Assembly: GCA_027057185.1 (NCBI GenBank)
Contig: JALUJE010000035.1
Coordinates: 1 to 5,121 of the forward strand
Length of the DNA stretch: 5,121 bases
Reading direction: 5' to 3'
Source: Helicobacteraceae bacterium
Lineage (GTDB): Bacteria; Campylobacterota; Campylobacteria; Campylobacterales; Sulfurimonadaceae
The notes beneath the pieces are model-generated. The model saw only the letters and a program-made list of their open reading frames with translations, ran no database searches and was not told the DNA's origin. Shown piece after piece: positions 1 through 5,121 of this stretch. The stretch's first letter is position 1, and every line of letters starts with the position of its first letter. A program made the position numbers and the translations under genes.

Positions 1-1380
1 GAATATATTCAGCAGTTTCTATTTTTGGCAGACGCTAAAAGCAAAAAAATGTACGGTGAATTAGTAAAAGATACTGCACGTCATCAAACAATACAGAACA
101 ATATTAAAAAAGTATTTGATGCGAGTGTTGAAGAACCTTTACATATTGACAGTCAGCAATGGTTTACAATGTTGACAGAAGAAATCAATAATCTCTTGAA
201 AATTGAGAGCTACTTGGCGAAAGAGATTATTGCTTCAGCCACGGAACAATCAGAACAGGAGTTTCATAGATTCATAGCTATTTTTAGCAGTATAGTATTT
301 TCTATTGCACTGATTGTTATTTTGAGCATTCTGATGTTGATTAAGTTTTCCGGATCGATGAAAAATTTGCATGATGGTGTTGATAATCTTCTAAAGTACC
401 TAAACAAGAAGGTTACGGTACCTACATTTGTCACGATTGATTCAAAAGATGAGGTGGCTGAAGTCTCCAGAGTGTTTAACGCCTACCTGGAAAATGAGGT
501 GCAACGCTATAAAAGTGATTTATTGACAACCGGAGAAATTGTATTGATTATGGACAAGATCAGCAAGGGTTACTTTGATACGTCGGTAACGCATGTTCCT
601 TCAACGGCGGGTATGATCACGTTGACACGGTCATTAAACAATATGACAAAAAGTCAGGGGGCTATTTTAATAAGTGTTGAAAAGCTATTGAAAGAACTCT
701 CAGAAGGAAAATATGATAATAAAATTCCGTTGACAACAAAGGTGCAAGGATCCCTTAGGGATATGGTCGTGTCGGCCAACAAACTAGCCGATATTTTGCA
801 GAGAAATACACAAAACAATCTTGAAAATGGGTCGGCTTTGAAAAATAAAGTTGATGTCTTTTCACAGGCGTCACATGAACTTGTCAATACTACTAAAGAG
901 CAGGCCAATGCCATTGAAGAGACCTCTAAATCGATTGAAGTCATGAGAGAACAGGTTGAAGATATTGTAAATTACTCTCATGATATTGTAACACAAGGTG
1001 CCGATGTACGCTCGATATTGACAGTCATAGCAGATATTGCGGATCAAACCAATCTGCTGGCACTCAATGCCGCCATTGAAGCAGCACGGGCAGGAGAACA
1101 CGGGCGTGGCTTTGCCGTAGTTGCCGATGAGGTACGACAATTGGCGGAGAAGACACAAAAATCACTGACCGATATTAGTCAAACGATTACAACGTTGAAT
1201 CAATCAGCAGATAATATTAGTGTTAGTATTAAGAACCAGACGCAGTCCATTGAACGTGTAGATAGCTCTTTGGGACTTCTGGAAGTCAGCGGCGAGAAAA
1301 ATAGAGTGATTAGTCAGACCATCTTTGAAAGTTCCAGAGATGTTGAAGCGATGTCAAATAAATTAGTAGAAGATGTTTAG
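1..1380 (+). CDS. Methyl-accepting chemotaxis protein with NIT-like sensor and three HAMP-like units (5' end missing)
   Basis: This is an inner-membrane chemoreceptor that should control CheA kinase through CheW. The frame is open to the left edge, so the true start lies outside the window and the TTG at 25 is not a credible start; 459 residues are visible. Numbering from the edge, residues 1-90 look like the end of a NIT (nitrate/nitrite-sensing type) periplasmic domain, with the usual Trp-Phe followed by Thr and a long helix leading to the membrane. A hydrophobic helix lies at about 91-114. Three HAMP-like units follow at about 115-163 (with the DEV motif), 178-218 and 221-267. The signalling hairpin has its tip at about 345-387 (ADQTNLLALNAAIEAARAG, then GRGFAVVADEVRQLAEKT). 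The C-terminal arm is only about 95 residues, shorter than in E. coli Tsr, and ends in KLVEDV without a CheR-docking pentapeptide. Receptor identity is certain; the NIT assignment and therefore the ligand are inferred from family resemblance. Confidence 0.93.
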   Translation, partial: EYIQQFLFLADAKSKKMYGELVKDTARHQTIQNNIKKVFDASVEEPLHIDSQQWFTMLTEEINNLLKIESYLAKEIIASATEQSEQEFHRFIAIFSSIVFSIALIVILSILMLIKFSGSMKNLHDGVDNLLKYLNKKVTVPTFVTIDSKDEVAEVSRVFNAYLENEVQRYKSDLLTTGEIVLIMDKISKGYFDTSVTHVPSTAGMITLTRSLNNMTKSQGAILISVEKLLKELSEGKYDNKIPLTTKVQGSLRDMVVSANKLADILQRNTQNNLENGSALKNKVDVFSQASHELVNTTKEQANAIEETSKSIEVMREQVEDIVNYSHDIVTQGADVRSILTVIADIADQTNLLALNAAIEAARAGEHGRGFAVVADEVRQLAEKTQKSLTDISQTITTLNQSADNISVSIKNQTQSIERVDSSLGLLEVSGEKNRVISQTIFESSRDVEAMSNKLVEDV

Positions 1381-1383
1381 GAG
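1379..1383 (+). promoter_or_regulatory. Ribosome binding site for the PAS gene, overlapping the receptor stop codon
   Basis: AGGAG begins within the TAG stop of the receptor gene. It lies 9 nt before the ATG at 1393 but only 3 nt before the ATG at 1387, so it favours the second ATG. Its overlap with the upstream stop indicates translational coupling of receptor and PAS protein. Confidence 0.7.
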
Positions 1384-1392
1384 AAGATGCCC

Positions 1393-1794
1393 ATGAATTC
1401 GAATGAAATAGTATTGAGAGATGATAGTTTTCTTATATCGCATACCGATACCAGAGGAAAAATTAAATTTGCCAGTGATGATTTTTGTACCGTAGCAGAG
1501 TATGACGTACAAGAACTCATTGGAAAACCCCATAGCATAGTGCGCCATCCCGATATGCCTAAAGCGGCCTTTCAAGATCTTTGGGAGACAGTAAAAAAAG
1601 GAGAAATCTGGTCGGGATTTGTGAAGAACCGATCGAAAACAGGTAAGTTCTACTGGGTGTATGCTACTGTGTATCCTTATCAGGATCAGGACGGTTCTTT
1701 GGGGTATATTTCATGTCGAACTAAAATAGCTGCACGAGAAGAGATTGCGTACTATGAGGCACTGTATAAAAAGATGCGTGCTAAAGAGTTTTAA
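1393..1794 (+). CDS. Aer/CetB-type PAS-domain redox sensor protein
   Basis: A soluble single PAS domain of 133 residues (135 if the ATG at 1387 is used; the AGGAG spacing favours 1393). It closely resembles the N-terminal PAS domain of E. coli Aer and Campylobacter CetB, which bind FAD and report respiratory redox state. Numbering from 1393, the signature IVRHPDMPKAAF begins at residue 49 and supplies Arg51, His52 and Asp54, matching Aer Arg57, His58 and Asp60, residues needed for FAD binding. Trp64 and Trp73 match Aer Trp70 and Trp79, and WSGFVKNR and YWV follow as in Aer. A charged helix (EEIAYYEALYKKM) ends the protein. There is no membrane segment, HAMP or signalling domain, so it must act through a partner, most simply the receptor encoded immediately upstream, as CetB acts through CetA. 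The position equivalent to Aer Asn34 is Ser. Family assignment is firm; FAD binding and the partner are inferred. Confidence 0.9.
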   Translation: MNSNEIVLRDDSFLISHTDTRGKIKFASDDFCTVAEYDVQELIGKPHSIVRHPDMPKAAFQDLWETVKKGEIWSGFVKNRSKTGKFYWVYATVYPYQDQDGSLGYISCRTKIAAREEIAYYEALYKKMRAKEF

Positions 1795-1828
1795 TGCAGA
1801 GCATATGACAACTAAGCATATTGTTTTA

Positions 1829-1852
1829 ACCCTTTCAAATCTGCATTTGGGT
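1829..1852 (+). other. Imperfect hairpin in the PAS-gltX gap
   Basis: ACCC (1829-1832) can pair with GGGT (1849-1852), and AAAT (1837-1840) with ATTT (1845-1848), around a CTGC loop with a TTTC bulge on one side. An alternative register pairs CAAAT with ATTTG. No T-run follows, so it is not a convincing terminator. It ends on the first base of the candidate -10 box for gltX. It may be fortuitous. Confidence 0.25.
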
Positions 1853-1857
1853 AGAAT
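1852..1857 (+). promoter_or_regulatory. Candidate -10 box of a gltX promoter
   Basis: TAGAAT matches the sigma-70 -10 consensus at five of six positions and lies 29 nt before the gltX ATG, which would give a short leader of about 20 nt. No -35 box sits at normal spacing, but T-rich stretches lie upstream (around 1821-1827 and 1833-1835), in keeping with Campylobacterota housekeeping promoters, which often lack a -35 box. The rest of the 92-bp gap holds no gene and no strong terminator. Confidence 0.4.
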
Positions 1858-1886
1858 GCCGCAATTTACATGTAAAAAGGTAAGCG

Positions 1887-3278
1887 ATGATTGTCACGCG
1901 TTTTGCACCGAGTCCAACAGGATACCTTCACATAGGCGGGCTTCGTACGGCACTGTTTAGCTATTTGTGGGCACGAAAGAATGGCGGAAAATTTCTACTG
2001 CGTATTGAAGATACCGATGAACGTCGTAACAGTGACGCGGCGACTCAAGCCATTATTGAAGCGTTTGAATGGGTCGGTCTGGATTATGATGATGAGATTA
2101 CCTACCAGTCACACCGTAAAGAGATCTATGCAGCCTATCTGCAACAGCTTTTAAATGAGGGTAAGGCGTACTACTGCTATATGGGCAAGGAGGAGCTTTC
2201 CGAACTCCGTGAACAGCAGATGGCGGCAAAAGAGCGTACCCGATATGACGGACGTTATCGTGATTTCGACGGCGAGGTTCCTCAAGATATTGATCCGGTC
2301 ATTCGCATTAAAGCACCTTTAAACGGTGCTATGGTGATTCACGACGGCATTAAAGGCGAGGTGGTTTTTCAAGCTGAAGATATTTTGGATGACTTTATTA
2401 TTGCCCGATCCGACGGCACGCCGACCTATAATTTTGTGGTCGCTGTCGATGATGCACTGATGGGAATTACCGAGGTCATTCGCGGTGACGATCATCTCTC
2501 CAACACGCCAAAACAGATGGTGGTTTATGAGGCTCTGGGCTTTGATCTACCGAAGTTTTATCATGTGCCGATGATCCACAATCAGCAGGGTAAAAAACTC
2601 TCGAAACGTGATGGTGCTACCGATGTTATGGCATACAAAGAGATGGGCTATCTTCCTGAAGCACTGCTGAACTTTCTGGTACGTCTGGGTTGGAGTCATG
2701 GCGATCAGGAGCTTTTTAGCTTTGAGGAGATGTGTGATCTTTTCGATCCAAACGATATTAATAAATCGGCATCCATCTACAATACCGAAAAGCTTGACTG
2801 GCTAAATGCTCATTACATTAAAAACAGTTCCAATACTACATTGGCAATGTTGCTAGAAGCTTATGGAATTACCTTAGTTAGCCACGATAAAAAAGAAATT
2901 CTGCTTGATGCACTTAAAGATCGGGCGAAAACACTTCAAGAGATGGCAACAATGGTCAATGAGGTTATTAGTACTCCAAAAAGCTATGATACCAAAGCGG
3001 TTAAAAAAGCGTTTAAAGGAGATGCCAAAGCAATTCTTGAAGACTTTACCATGAAGCTTCAGGTTCGCGATGAGATGCACTTGCCAAGTGACTACCATGA
3101 TGTTATGGAAGAGTTGGTCAATGAAAAGGGCATTGGATTTGGTAAAATTGGGCAACCGCTTCGTGTGGCACTGTTGGGAAAGCTCTCTGGCCCTGGACTC
3201 GATACGGTAATGGCGGTGATTGGTAAAGAGGAGAGTGTTCGGCGTATTGAAAATGCTATAACCGGCATCGAAAGTTAA
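1887..3278 (+). CDS. gltX: Glutamyl-tRNA synthetase, GltX1 type
   Basis: A class I aminoacyl-tRNA synthetase that attaches glutamate to tRNA-Glu in the cytoplasm using ATP. It is complete at 463 residues, the usual length. The ATG is preceded by AAAAGG (1875-1880) at 6 nt spacing. The Rossmann-fold catalytic domain starts at once with RFAPSPTGYLHIGG (HIGH-type motif, residues 15-18), then RIEDTD (39-44), the conserved RGDDH (199-203) and the KMSKS-type loop KLSKR (237-241). The helical anticodon-binding part fills roughly residues 300-463. Only Cys97 remains where E. coli GluRS binds zinc, so that site is absent. Overall it resembles Helicobacter pylori GltX1. Campylobacterota commonly carry a second paralogue, GltX2, which charges tRNA-Gln before GatCAB amidation; the resemblance argues that this is the tRNA-Glu enzyme, but tRNA specificity cannot be proven from sequence. 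It is probably transcribed alone, since both flanks have gaps with candidate signals. Confidence 0.97.
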   Translation: MIVTRFAPSPTGYLHIGGLRTALFSYLWARKNGGKFLLRIEDTDERRNSDAATQAIIEAFEWVGLDYDDEITYQSHRKEIYAAYLQQLLNEGKAYYCYMGKEELSELREQQMAAKERTRYDGRYRDFDGEVPQDIDPVIRIKAPLNGAMVIHDGIKGEVVFQAEDILDDFIIARSDGTPTYNFVVAVDDALMGITEVIRGDDHLSNTPKQMVVYEALGFDLPKFYHVPMIHNQQGKKLSKRDGATDVMAYKEMGYLPEALLNFLVRLGWSHGDQELFSFEEMCDLFDPNDINKSASIYNTEKLDWLNAHYIKNSSNTTLAMLLEAYGITLVSHDKKEILLDALKDRAKTLQEMATMVNEVISTPKSYDTKAVKKAFKGDAKAILEDFTMKLQVRDEMHLPSDYHDVMEELVNEKGIGFGKIGQPLRVALLGKLSGPGLDTVMAVIGKEESVRRIENAITGIES

Positions 3279-3288
3279 AGAACGGTGT

Positions 3289-3313
3289 ATACCATTATGG
3301 TATTTTGTTGTTT
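3289..3313 (+). terminator. Weak rho-independent terminator after gltX
   Basis: A perfect 6-bp stem, ATACCA (3289-3294) with TGGTAT (3298-3303), closes a TTA loop 10 nt after the gltX stop and runs into the T-rich tail TTTGTTGTTT (3304-3313). The position is right for a terminator, but the stem has only two G-C pairs and the tail is interrupted by G, so it is probably leaky. Confidence 0.45.
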
Positions 3314-3342
3314 CGATTAGATATATGTTGTATCAATTAGGG

Positions 3343-3348
3343 TAAACT
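3343..3348 (+). promoter_or_regulatory. Candidate -10 box upstream of the acyltransferase gene
   Basis: TAAACT (4 of 6 to consensus) lies 36 nt before the chosen ATG in an AT-rich stretch. TTGTAT at 3328-3333 is too close to be its -35 box. A competing A/T-rich candidate lies around 3318-3327. A promoter somewhere in 3314-3360 is plausible because a terminator-like stem precedes it, but the exact box is uncertain. Confidence 0.25.
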
Positions 3349-3375
3349 GCTGCCAAAATTTTTTACATGTATTTT

Positions 3376-3379
3376 GGAG
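3376..3379 (+). promoter_or_regulatory. Ribosome binding site deciding the acyltransferase start
   Basis: GGAG lies 5 nt before the ATG at 3385. The earlier in-frame ATG at 3367 has only a T/A-rich stretch before it and no Shine-Dalgarno sequence, and it would place this GGAG inside the gene. The start at 3385 is therefore preferred. Confidence 0.7.
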
Positions 3380-3384
3380 CCGTT

Positions 3385-4440
3385 ATGTATCACGATCTGC
3401 GTCAAAGCAAAACTCTTGTTAGTGTTCAGGTGCTGTATACGTTTTTAGCATCACTGCTGATGGTCTATCATGCAACACAACATTACAACAATTACGGCAA
3501 TAAAGCACTATTTTGGAACTATTTTAAATTTGGTGCTATGGGAGAAGATCTGCTCATGGTGCTGATGGGATTTACGGTGTTTTACACCTCCTACCATCTT
3601 GTAGAGAAAGGAGGGGGATATGTGGAATTTATGGTCACATCACTCGCGCGTATCTTTTTTGTCTACTGGGCACTGATTGCGATTCCGGGGCTGATTGTTT
3701 GGTTTATTAATCCCGGCTTGCATCCGAGTATTGCCACTATTGAGGCCGATGAGCTGTGGCAGATGATGGTGATGTGGTTTGGACATCCTAGGGTTGCCAT
3801 TATTACTTGGGTTTTGAGCCATCTGGTCTTTTTTGTTATGATTTTTGGTCTGGCAATTCTTTCAAAACGCTTTGTCTATTTGTGGTATGTTATTTTGGGA
3901 TTCTCCTTATTGAACCTAGTAGATAACGTCACGGTAGGAATACATCCTTTTGGTGAAGGATTTTGGTATAAGGTATTTAGTCCGCATAATCTGGAATTTG
4001 CCTATGGTGCTGCCGCTTATTTCTTATGGAGGCGGGGAGTCACCATAGCACGCTACAAGCTTTTTGTCGTGGTGGCGATAGGATTCTTTTTTATGATTGG
4101 AACATTACAGTCGCAAAAAGTATTTGACTTTTATGATTCACGGGTTATTTTTTATGGAGCGGCAGCTTTTTTATTGACGTTTTCGGTTATTAACTATGCA
4201 CAGTTTCTACAAAGTGTGCCAAAAAATATTTTTGTGAAGCTTGGAGAAGCCGAATATATAATGCTCCTGATTCACGGGCCCATTCTCTCTATTGTCAATG
4301 CACATATTGCCGTTAACTATAGCTTTGGATGGCTCATTACTCTCACCACTATTATGATGATTTTGAGTGTCAGCTATCTGATACGACGAAAACTGGAAGC
4401 GCCGGCACTTGCTTATGTGTATAGAGTGTTTGAGAGATAG
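3385..4440 (+). CDS. Acyltransferase-3 family integral membrane protein with altered motifs
   Basis: A 351-residue inner-membrane protein with about ten hydrophobic helices. Family members move acetyl or other acyl groups onto surface sugars such as O-antigen, exopolysaccharide or peptidoglycan. The fold is recognisable from the first helix ending in YHA (His29), GEDLLMVLMGF (53-63) where relatives have G-x-DLFFxxSGF, ARIFFVYW (88-95) where relatives have RRIxPxYW, and LGEAEYIMLLIH (286-297) matching the late LGxxSYxxYLxH motif. Three usually conserved residues differ: the Arg of the RX10H motif is Tyr18 (the His is kept), the first Arg of the RxxR motif is Ser86 (Arg89 is kept), and the Pro after it is Val93. 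The frame is intact, so this is not an obvious pseudogene. It may be a divergent transferase or a non-catalytic relative. No glycan-synthesis neighbour is visible, so the substrate is unknown. A weak terminator separates it from gltX, and it is convergent with the next gene. Confidence 0.75.
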   Translation: MYHDLRQSKTLVSVQVLYTFLASLLMVYHATQHYNNYGNKALFWNYFKFGAMGEDLLMVLMGFTVFYTSYHLVEKGGGYVEFMVTSLARIFFVYWALIAIPGLIVWFINPGLHPSIATIEADELWQMMVMWFGHPRVAIITWVLSHLVFFVMIFGLAILSKRFVYLWYVILGFSLLNLVDNVTVGIHPFGEGFWYKVFSPHNLEFAYGAAAYFLWRRGVTIARYKLFVVVAIGFFFMIGTLQSQKVFDFYDSRVIFYGAAAFLLTFSVINYAQFLQSVPKNIFVKLGEAEYIMLLIHGPILSIVNAHIAVNYSFGWLITLTTIMMILSVSYLIRRKLEAPALAYVYRVFER

Positions 4441-4443
4441 TCT

Positions 4444-5121
4444 TTACAAGGCCGCTACCGTCAGTTTGTTGATAATGACGGCAATCTCTTGGAGCGTCGG
4501 ATTTTCCTGGGTGACAAAGGTCTGGAGTTCTTCTTGAATAGCGTGGAGATCGGCATGTTCTTTGGTAATGTAGGTGTTAAAAGCACTCGAAGGCTCCTCG
4601 TCATGACGTTGGAATGCTAAAATATTTTTTGTATAGTGCGTAACAATAAATTCTACAAAAGAGAGCACCTGATAGCGCAATTCCGTCTCGCTTGGCGTAG
4701 TGATATGGACATCATCGAGTGCATTGAGCAGTTCAAGAATCTTAAATTCGTTAATGACAAGATAAAATAGGATCAGTACATTGTCAAAACTGTGACTGGT
4801 CTGTTCTTTAATGCTGATGGCGGCAACCTCGAAACGCAGATAGTTGATGATTTTAAAAAAGTTGTTGAATTTTTCATTGCCGTCGATAATATTTTGATAT
4901 TTTGTCGTGCTGATACTCAGCAGCAGCTCGAGGGCTTCCTCTTTATTCTCTAAAATATGACTCGCATCAATTTGGTCATCCCGAAGATATTTGACCATCC
5001 AGCGGGTACTGAAATTGAGGGTATGTTCAATCTTGCCTAACAGTTGGTACTGTTTGCTGACGGGAAGCCGGTAGTCATTTCTAAAAATTTCATGACGAAT
5101 GTCGTTGGCACTGAAGAGTTC
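4444..5121 (-). CDS. Unrecognised helical protein, probably cytoplasmic (5' end missing)
   Basis: I do not recognise this family. Read on the minus strand, the frame is open from the right edge to the TAA at 4444-4446, giving 225 visible residues; the Met at 4996-4998 is internal, because coding continues upstream without a stop. The visible part begins ELFSANDIRHEIFRND and contains FSTRWMVKYLRDD. It is rich in charged residues and in leucine/isoleucine, looks mostly alpha-helical, and shows no membrane segment, Cys cluster, nucleotide-binding loop or DNA-binding motif that I can name. The C-terminal third has a charged stretch, ITKEHADLHAIQEEL, and then ends LTVAAL. A faint similarity to the spacing of helical sensor domains (NIT-like) in the middle is too weak to assign. 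Its stop faces that of the acyltransferase gene 3 bp away; its operon partners lie beyond the window. The uninterrupted frame over 678 bp and the near-abutting stops support a real gene. Confidence 0.8.
   Translation of the reverse strand, partial: ELFSANDIRHEIFRNDYRLPVSKQYQLLGKIEHTLNFSTRWMVKYLRDDQIDASHILENKEEALELLLSISTTKYQNIIDGNEKFNNFFKIINYLRFEVAAISIKEQTSHSFDNVLILFYLVINEFKILELLNALDDVHITTPSETELRYQVLSFVEFIVTHYTKNILAFQRHDEEPSSAFNTYITKEHADLHAIQEELQTFVTQENPTLQEIAVIINKLTVAAL
4458..4481. other. Inverted repeat at the convergent gene junction
   Basis: CCGTCA (4458-4463) and TGACGG (4476-4481) form a 6-bp stem with a 12-nt loop, 17 nt beyond the acyltransferase stop and inside the last codons of the minus-strand gene. 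Neither side is followed by a T-run. It is the only hairpin candidate near the junction where both transcripts must end, so a bidirectional role is possible but weakly supported. Confidence 0.25.

Noticed and set aside
25..27. TTG as the start codon of the chemoreceptor
   Set aside because: The frame is open through bases 1-24 to the edge, no ribosome binding site precedes it, and a start here would leave a sensor without its first half and without the first membrane helix.
654..1158. Minus-strand frames inside the receptor gene
   Set aside because: They are shadows of the strongly conserved signalling-domain coding sequence on the other strand and show no plausible starts or domains.
1803..1827. 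Hairpin ATATG/CATAT followed by TTGTTTT as terminator of the receptor/PAS unit
   Set aside because: The stem is 5 bp with one G-C pair and a 9-nt loop, too weak to call; it may be chance in AT-rich sequence.
1745..1960. A 71-residue plus-strand frame bridging the PAS gene and gltX
   Set aside because: It overlaps the end of the PAS gene and the start of gltX in another frame, has no ribosome binding site, and its product shows no protein-like pattern.
2874..3155. Minus-strand frame inside the gltX 3' half
   Set aside because: It lies wholly within gltX, which is intact and conserved on the plus strand; the predicted product is unremarkable.
3367..3384. Six-residue N-terminal extension of the acyltransferase from the ATG at 3367
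   Set aside because: No Shine-Dalgarno sequence precedes 3367, whereas GGAG sits 5 nt before the ATG at 3385.
3640..3822. Minus-strand frame with a His-rich stretch inside the acyltransferase gene
   Set aside because: The His run is the complement of ATG/GTG-rich codons for Met and Val in a membrane protein; there is no independent evidence for a gene.
4444..5121. Assignment of the right-edge protein as a NIT or hemerythrin-like sensor
   Set aside because: The helical pattern and scattered His/Glu residues are suggestive only; the conserved residues of either family cannot be lined up convincingly by eye.

Overview
The window (5,121 bp) looks like ordinary chromosome from a free-living member of the Campylobacterota (Epsilonproteobacteria, broadly Sulfurimonas/Sulfuricurvum/Sulfurovum-like). 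This is inferred from three things: the glutamyl-tRNA synthetase resembles the Helicobacter/Campylobacter GltX1 type, a chemoreceptor is paired with a stand-alone Aer/CetB-type PAS protein, and base composition is moderately AT-rich with AT-rich gaps between genes. No genus can be fixed from the sequence alone. No tRNA, rRNA, CRISPR array, insertion sequence or phage gene is visible, and coding density is very high.

Layout, left to right. (1) The 3' part of a membrane chemoreceptor (methyl-accepting chemotaxis protein) runs in from the left edge and stops at 1380. It has the end of a NIT-like periplasmic sensor, one membrane helix, three HAMP-like units and a conserved signalling hairpin. (2) A small soluble PAS protein that closely resembles the FAD-binding PAS domain of Aer and CetB starts about a dozen bases later and is almost certainly co-transcribed. 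(3) After a 92-bp gap with a candidate promoter comes gltX, complete. (4) A gap of about 106 bp holds a weak terminator and an ill-defined promoter region. (5) A ten-helix acyltransferase-3 family membrane protein follows, with changes at residues that are usually conserved in the family. (6) On the opposite strand, meeting it with only 3 bp between the stop codons, is the 3' part of an unrecognised, helical, probably cytoplasmic protein that runs off the right edge.

How they work together. The receptor and the PAS protein form one functional unit: by analogy with CetA/CetB of Campylobacter jejuni, the PAS protein would sense redox or electron-transport state through FAD and signal through the receptor to CheA/CheW. 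The NIT-like domain may add a periplasmic input. gltX is housekeeping (Glu-tRNA synthesis). The acyltransferase homologue probably acts on a cell-surface glycan or lipid, if it is active. These last two have no evident functional link to the chemotaxis pair.

No clearly new system was found. The items most worth a second look are the receptor/PAS pair (periplasmic NIT-like input plus cytoplasmic flavin PAS), the acyltransferase homologue lacking the Arg of the RX10H motif, and the unidentified protein at the right edge.
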